This document shows positions 60,033 through 64,000 of a stretch of DNA of 64,000 nucleotides, piece after piece. The translations under genes were made by a program, and so were the position numbers. The notes under the pieces were generated by a model. It worked only from the letters and a program-made list of their open reading frames with translations. It ran no database searches and was not told where the DNA came from. This stretch comes from Flavobacterium sp. FEMGT703F (lineage in GTDB: Bacteria > Bacteroidota > Bacteroidia > Flavobacteriales > Flavobacteriaceae), in the NCBI GenBank assembly GCA_002786385.1, contig PGCN01000003.1:124001-188000 (forward strand), in the 5' to 3' direction. Within the stretch, counting starts at the first letter, position 1, and every line of letters starts with the position of its first letter.

Positions 60033-61328
60033 TTATTGGTTGATAAGTTCTACATGAAAAGTACTGCCTACATCGGGTTGACTTTCCACCCAAATTTTGC
60101 CGCCTAAAGCGGTTACTTGTGATTTTGTTATAAATAGTCCAAATCCTTTAGCGGCGGGATGATTGTGGAAGACTTTTCGGATTTTGAATAAATTTTCACT
60201 GTGTTTATTGAGATCTAATCCCAATCCATTGTCAGAAATACTGATGATGACACTATCATTTTTTATCTGTGAATTGATTTTGATGATTGGTCTTCTTTCA
60301 GGGGAAGAATATTTAAGTGAATTGCTGATTAAGTTTTGCAAGATACTTCTCATATAGTTTATCGGATAGCATAGTTTTGGAGCTTGACTAAAGTCCATTT
60401 TAATGATGGCTTGGGTTTTATTGATTTCTCCTTGTAAACTATCTATAATATTATTAGTAAAGCTTTCGAGTTCAATTTCCTCATAAGGTATTTCAGTGTC
60501 TTGAGTAATTTGTATGGATTCCACAAGTTCGTTAAATGTCTCGTTGAGATTTTTAGCCGCTTTGTCTAACTTCTCCAGAAAGATGATGTTTTCTTCATTG
60601 GTAGAATTTTCGGCAACCATTTCAACCAACATTGAAATATTGACCAACGGTGCTCTTAAATTGTGAGAGATGATATTGCAAAAATCTTCCAACTGTTTTT
60701 TTTGATGGGTCAATGCCACAACATTCTTTCCGATTGTTTTATTGGCTTCTTCTAAATGTTGCGTTCTTAAGCTGACTTTCTCATCAAGTTGGGCATTGAG
60801 TTTTTCCAATTCTTTAGTGCGCTTAATGATTTCAATTTTCATGCGCTCTATTTGACTTTCCAGCTTATTGTTTTGTTGTACTGTCTTTTGAGATACTTCA
60901 GATAACTGAACAAAATCGGTTACTTCTTCAACGCGGTGAATGATATACAATACTTCGTCATTTTCGTCTAAAACCGGTTTGTTAATTGGGCACCAATACC
61001 GTTCTTCAAAAATACCTTCTTGATTTTTTACATCATACCGTTGTACTGCCATGGTATGAGCAGTTTTATTTTTGAGCACATAATTCAAAGAGTATTTTAA
61101 ATTAGATTGGCCATCAGCTATAACGTCGTCAGGGTTTTCAGGAAAAACCACAAACAAATTTTTTCCTATCATGTCCAAGCGATGTATGCCTGCAGCTTTG
61201 GTCAATTTTTCACTGACATCCATAATGGTTAAATCAGTCGAAAGTATAATGTAAAAACCCGGTAATTCAACAAACAACTTCTGATAATCAATAGTGTTTG
61301 TTTTAATCATATTTCCACTCATAAACAT
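60033..61328 (-). CDS. PAS sensor histidine kinase, soluble
   Basis: A 431-residue kinase with no membrane helix. An N-terminal PAS domain (about residues 20-130: FYIILSTDLTIMDVSEK) leads to a long coiled coil (about 140-205). HisKA follows with the phospho-acceptor in ISHNLRAPLVNI, and HATPase_c has NLISNSLKYSS, DNGLGLDL and KGFGLFIT. The start is uncertain: ATG codons occur at 61328, 61322 and 61310. A TAACTTTG box lies 64 nt upstream of the first. It shares the SHNLRAPL box, the FHNHP segment before the G2 box and the KSQV motif with the kinase at 8276-9991, so the two pairs are paralogous. Confidence 0.87.
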   Translation of the reverse strand: MFMSGNMIKTNTIDYQKLFVELPGFYIILSTDLTIMDVSEKLTKAAGIHRLDMIGKNLFVVFPENPDDVIADGQSNLKYSLNYVLKNKTAHTMAVQRYDVKNQEGIFEERYWCPINKPVLDENDEVLYIIHRVEEVTDFVQLSEVSQKTVQQNNKLESQIERMKIEIIKRTKELEKLNAQLDEKVSLRTQHLEEANKTIGKNVVALTHQKKQLEDFCNIISHNLRAPLVNISMLVEMVAENSTNEENIIFLEKLDKAAKNLNETFNELVESIQITQDTEIPYEEIELESFTNNIIDSLQGEINKTQAIIKMDFSQAPKLCYPINYMRSILQNLISNSLKYSSPERRPIIKINSQIKNDSVIISISDNGLGLDLNKHSENLFKIRKVFHNHPAAKGFGLFITKSQVTALGGKIWVESQPDVGSTFHVELINQ

Positions 61329-61391
61329 ACCTGTTTAATTGAAAGCATTTAAAATATTGTTACTTATTCAAGGATGGAATTCGGGGATTTT

Positions 61392-61399
61392 CAAAGTTA
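61392..61399 (-). promoter_or_regulatory. -7 box of the soluble kinase gene
   Basis: TAACTTTG on the minus strand, a consensus match, 63 nt before the first possible start. No -33 TTG at proper distance. Confidence 0.35.
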
Positions 61400-61528
61400 A
61401 ACAAATTGTGATATAATTCTACCTCTTGGAAAAAATAATCAACTCATTTTCAATATTTTTTTGTGGCTATATTTGGGTTTGTCTGCTTGGCTTTATTGGT
61501 CCAACTTTTTTTTATCCAAAACATAGCA

Positions 61529-61556
61529 ATAAAAAATCCCGGACTAGCCGGGATTT
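61529..61556 (-). terminator. Terminator after rplT
   Basis: A 9-bp perfect stem AAATCCCGG/CCGGGATTT with a 5-nt loop, followed on the minus strand by a T run. It closes the thrS-infC-rpmI-rplT operon. Confidence 0.88.
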
Positions 61557-61595
61557 CTATTATAAGTAAGTTAAATCGTGGTTGTACAAACGTTT

Positions 61596-61940
61596 TTATT
61601 TCACTTTATTCACGATAGCTTTGAAAGCTTCCGGGTGATTCATAGCTAAATCAGCCAATACTTTACGGTTCAATTCGATACCGTTTTTCTTAACTAATCC
61701 CATGAATTGTGAGTAACTCATTCCTTCCAAACGAGCTCCGGCGTTGATACGCTGAATCCATAAAGCTCGGAAGTTTCTTTTGTTTTGCTTTCTGTCGCGG
61801 TAAGCATAAAGCATAGCTTTTTCTACTGCGTTTTTAGCAACTGTCCAAACGTTTTTACGTCTACCAAAGAAACCTTTGGCTTGCTTCATTATCTTTTTTC
61901 TTCTTGCTCTTTTAGCAACTGAATTTACTGATCTTGGCAT
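61596..61940 (-). CDS. rplT: 50S ribosomal protein L20
   Basis: Early-binding large-subunit protein that is also a translational autoregulator in other bacteria. The 114-residue protein begins [18 protein letters not shown] and includes the helical [19 protein letters not shown], a signature of L20. It is the last gene of the operon. A spacer of 129 bp separates it from rpmI, longer than is common for this pair. Confidence 0.97.
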   Translation of the reverse strand: MPRSVNSVAKRARRKKIMKQAKGFFGRRKNVWTVAKNAVEKAMLYAYRDRKQNKRNFRALWIQRINAGARLEGMSYSQFMGLVKKNGIELNRKVLADLAMNHPEAFKAIVNKVK

Positions 61941-62069
61941 AATTTTGTGTGTTTTTTGTAGCAGGCGTCCCGAATTGAATCAAGGGAACTTAAGGCCGTA
62001 CTCCAAGGTTATTAAATGATTTTTTAACCTAAAGAAAGTTAAAGGCTCGCAGCTGTTGGCTGTTAGCGA
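61941..62069 (-). other. Long rpmI-rplT spacer with a hairpin, possible leader or internal promoter region
   Basis: The spacer contains GGTTA and TAACC arms around an AT-rich loop on the minus strand (about 62008-62030). A GC-richer stretch follows (GGAGTACGGCC, then CGGGACGCCTGCTAC) before the rplT start. No riboswitch or named leader is recognised. It could carry an L20-binding structure or internal promoter. Confidence 0.3.
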
Positions 62070-62267
62070 TTAGATAATTCTTAATTGTTCTTTAACGCTT
62101 TTCATATCTGATTGGTGAACCAAAGCAGAGTGAGTTAACGCTAGTTTACGCTTTTTAGATTTCTTGGTCAAGATGTGACTTTTGAAAGCGTGTTTTCTTT
62201 TGATTTTTCCGGAACCAGTTACTTTGAATCGCTTCTTAGCACTGGATTTTGTTTTCATTTTAGGCAT
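62070..62267 (-). CDS. rpmI: 50S ribosomal protein L35
   Basis: A 65-residue basic protein starting [20 protein letters not shown] with the typical [16 protein letters not shown] core. The next gene upstream is infC, giving the usual infC-rpmI-rplT order. The 106-bp spacer between infC and rpmI contains an octamer array. Confidence 0.97.
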   Translation of the reverse strand: MPKMKTKSSAKKRFKVTGSGKIKRKHAFKSHILTKKSKKRKLALTHSALVHQSDMKSVKEQLRII

Positions 62268-62305
62268 TTTTTCCTAGTTTATTTAATTTAACTTACTTAC
62301 TTTTT

Positions 62306-62373
62306 TGAAGTTGCTGAGTTGCTTAGTTTCTGAGTTTTTTTTCAGTTGTTCACTAGCTTAGTCTCTCGGTCAC
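62306..62373. repeat. Degenerate octamer hairpin repeat inside the infC-rpmI spacer
   Basis: The left arm has tgaagttgc, tgagttgc, ttagtttc, tgag. The right arm reads ttcagttg, ttcactag, cttagtct, ctcggtca, c and abuts the infC stop. The words are more degenerate than elsewhere. The insertion is within an essential ribosomal-protein transcript. Confidence 0.75.
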
Positions 62374-62934
62374 TTATTTACCTTTTTTTTTCGGCGCGAT
62401 GAACATAATCATACGCTTTCCTTCTAACACGGGCATGGCTTCCACTTTACCGAATTCTTCCAAATCTTGTGCTAAACGCAACAATAAGATTTGACCTTGT
62501 TCTTTATAAATAATAGAGCGTCCTTTAAAGAATACAAAAGCTTTTAATTTTGAACCTTCTTTCAAGAATTTTTCAGCATTTTTTCTTTTAAATTCGTAAT
62601 CATGCTCATCAGTCTGAGGTCCGAAACGAATCTCTTTAACCGTGATTTGCGTTGATTTTGCCTTTAATTCTTTTTCGCGTTTCTTTTGCTGGTAAATGAA
62701 TTTACCATAATCCATCAGTTTACAAACCGGTGGATCAGCATTTGGAGAAATCTCTACCAAATCTACTTCCAGTTCATTGGCCAATCTCAAAGCCTCAGTA
62801 AATTTAAATACCCCGGGCTCAATATTTTCTCCAACTAAACGAACTTCAGAAACACCACGAATTAACTCATTAATTCTGTGGGCTGCTGTTTTTTCCACGC
62901 GAGGCTGATATCCTCTGTTATTTCTTATTGCTAT
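62374..62934 (-). CDS. infC: Translation initiation factor IF-3, probable non-AUG start
   Basis: IF-3 binds the 30S subunit and checks the initiator codon. From the ATA codon at 62932-62934 the protein would begin with an [20 protein letters not shown] block, the expected IF-3 start (its first residue would be Met in the cell). There is no ATG, GTG or TTG in frame between the thrS stop and a GTG at 62898, which would delete the conserved NNRGYQPR segment. The body has [12 protein letters not shown] and ends with the [15 protein letters not shown] and [12 protein letters not shown] segments. About 186 residues result. A non-AUG start is known for infC in other bacteria and mediates autoregulation. 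It lies 16 nt after thrS. Confidence 0.88.
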   Translation of the reverse strand: MAIRNNRGYQPRVEKTAAHRINELIRGVSEVRLVGENIEPGVFKFTEALRLANELEVDLVEISPNADPPVCKLMDYGKFIYQQKKREKELKAKSTQITVKEIRFGPQTDEHDYEFKRKNAEKFLKEGSKLKAFVFFKGRSIIYKEQGQILLLRLAQDLEEFGKVEAMPVLEGKRMIMFIAPKKKGK

Positions 62935-62950
62935 GACTCTATAATTTTAG

Positions 62951-64000
62951 TTAAACTTCAAATGTTTTTAATGTTTTGGCAATTTCTTCGTTTACAATCT
63001 TAGCAAATTCTTCAATTGTAACGGTAATATTACCTTTTCCTTCTTGACCATGACGACGAACGGAAACAGTTCCGTTTTTCTCTTCTTCTTCGCCTACAAT
63101 CAGCATGAACGGCATTTTTTGTACTTCCGCATCTCTGATTTTTTTACCAATCGTCTCGTTGCGGTTGTCAATTAGGGCGCGAATTTCGTGAATTTCCAGC
63201 AATTCTAAAACTTTTTTCGCATAATTTTCATATTTCTCGCTCAAAGACAAGATTATAGCTTGTTCTGGCATCAACCATAATGGGAAGTTTCCGGCAGTGT
63301 GTTCCAGCAAAATAGCAATAAAACGCTCCATGGATCCAAACGGCGCACGGTGAATCATTACCGGACGGTGTAACTTGTCATCAGCACCTTTATAAGTCAA
63401 TTCAAATCGCTCAGGTAAGTTGTAATCTACCTGAATAGTTCCTAATTGCCATTGTCTTCCCAAGGCGTCTTTTACCATGAAATCCAATTTCGGACCATAA
63501 AAAGCGGCTTCACCACTTTCAATAATGTAGTTCAAACCTTTATCGCGTGCCGCACTGATGATGGCATTTTCTGCTTTTTCCCAGTTTTCAACGCTACCTA
63601 TATATTTGTCCGGATTGTCTAAATCACGAACCGAAACTTGTGCTGTAAAGTTTTCAAAGCCTAACGAACCGAATACATACAACACCAAGTCGATTACTTT
63701 TTTAAACTCGCTGTCTAATTGGTCAGGAGTACAAAAGATGTGCGCATCGTCTTGCGTAAATCCGCGAACACGAGTTAATCCGTGCAACTCACCACTTTGC
63801 TCGTAGCGGTAAACGGTTCCGAACTCGGCATAACGTTTAGGTAAATCTTTGTACGACCAAGGTTTGTTGTTGTAAATTTCACAGTGGTGCGGACAGTTCA
63901 TTGGTTTCAGTAAGAACTCTTCGCCTTCGGCCGGTGTATGGATGGGTTGAAAACTGTCGGCACCATATTTAGCATAGTGACCGGAAGTCACGTATAGTTC
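62951..64000 (-). CDS. thrS: Threonyl-tRNA synthetase, C-terminal part (cut by window edge)
   Basis: Charges tRNA-Thr. The reading frame remains open to the window edge, so the N-terminal TGS and editing domains are missing. The visible 349 codons contain the zinc-ligand cysteine in [13 protein letters not shown] and motif 2 in [19 protein letters not shown]. The zinc-ligand histidine is in FTQDDAHIF and motif 3 in [18 protein letters not shown]. The anticodon-binding domain begins around [12 protein letters not shown]-like [13 protein letters not shown]. It begins the thrS-infC-rpmI-rplT operon. Confidence 0.96.
   Translation of the reverse strand, partial: ELYVTSGHYAKYGADSFQPIHTPAEGEEFLLKPMNCPHHCEIYNNKPWSYKDLPKRYAEFGTVYRYEQSGELHGLTRVRGFTQDDAHIFCTPDQLDSEFKKVIDLVLYVFGSLGFENFTAQVSVRDLDNPDKYIGSVENWEKAENAIISAARDKGLNYIIESGEAAFYGPKLDFMVKDALGRQWQLGTIQVDYNLPERFELTYKGADDKLHRPVMIHRAPFGSMERFIAILLEHTAGNFPLWLMPEQAIILSLSEKYENYAKKVLELLEIHEIRALIDNRNETIGKKIRDAEVQKMPFMLIVGEEEEKNGTVSVRRHGQEGKGNITVTIEEFAKIVNEEIAKTLKTFEV

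Overview
The window comes from a member of the Bacteroidota, most likely a Flavobacterium or close relative. The evidence is the low G+C content, the flavobacterial -7 box (TAnnTTTG) before several genes, the gliding lipoprotein GldI, a type IX secretion (T9SS) type B C-terminal sorting domain, a TonB-dependent receptor with a carboxypeptidase-regulatory-like N-terminus, 2TM-domain proteins and a DUF5606 gene. Most of it is ordinary chromosomal housekeeping. No prophage, CRISPR array, transposase, rRNA operon or replication origin was seen.

Layout. 1-7060: end of a hybrid sensor kinase, a surface beta-barrel, rimO, a FadL-type porin, a Trp/Gly-rich lipoprotein and proS. 7143-7402: three identical tRNA-Glu genes in a 94-bp tandem repeat, then rpsT. 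7856-9991: a PAS sensor kinase with a single-domain response regulator; a related pair lies at 59624-61328. 10154-20408: typA, an esterase, a 1698-residue T9SS cargo protein, an ABC-2 exporter and a small Cys/His protein. 20565-25097: a POTRA-type outer membrane protein, a nucleoid-associated protein, a frameshifted four-helix-bundle gene, a pRiA4b ORF-3-like protein and a small exported protein.

25175-31451 is the most interesting region. It holds a TonB-dependent receptor, an exported helical-repeat protein, a LytS-type kinase carrying a C-terminal 2TM domain, three more free 2TM proteins and a LytTR response regulator. Upstream of both the receptor and the exported protein lies the same 44-bp block with two 21-bp-spaced direct repeats resembling LytTR operators. 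Each block sits at exactly the same distance from a -7 box. I infer a self-contained membrane sensing circuit with its own target genes.

31536-49238: two thioredoxin-fold proteins, a CDP-alcohol phosphotransferase, heme A synthase, a CCA-adding-type enzyme, a surface-glycan cluster (36736-43107, with a CDP-glycerol-type transferase and a LicC-like nucleotidyltransferase), tsaC, dapD, an NlpE/META lipoprotein, ruvX, def, DUF5606, mazG and an amino acid permease. 49274-54417: rluF, crcB, a DHH phosphoesterase, gldI and two cyclophilin-FKBP fusions, probably one operon. 54533-56830: cyanophycinase, isoaspartyl peptidase and a lipoprotein. 56880-59489: a large zinc metalloprotease. 61596-64000: the thrS-infC-rpmI-rplT operon, in which infC appears to start at a non-AUG codon.

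A second theme is intergenic repeats. At least six intergenic loci carry degenerate octamer arrays (T-R-A-G-K-N-N-C), usually as two inverted arms that could form long imperfect hairpins. One pair of inverted arrays brackets the four-helix-bundle gene, which suggests that the solo hairpins are derivatives of an element that once carried that gene. Other intergenic spacers hold analogous inverted word repeats of different sequence. No gene-free stretch exceeds 300 bp.
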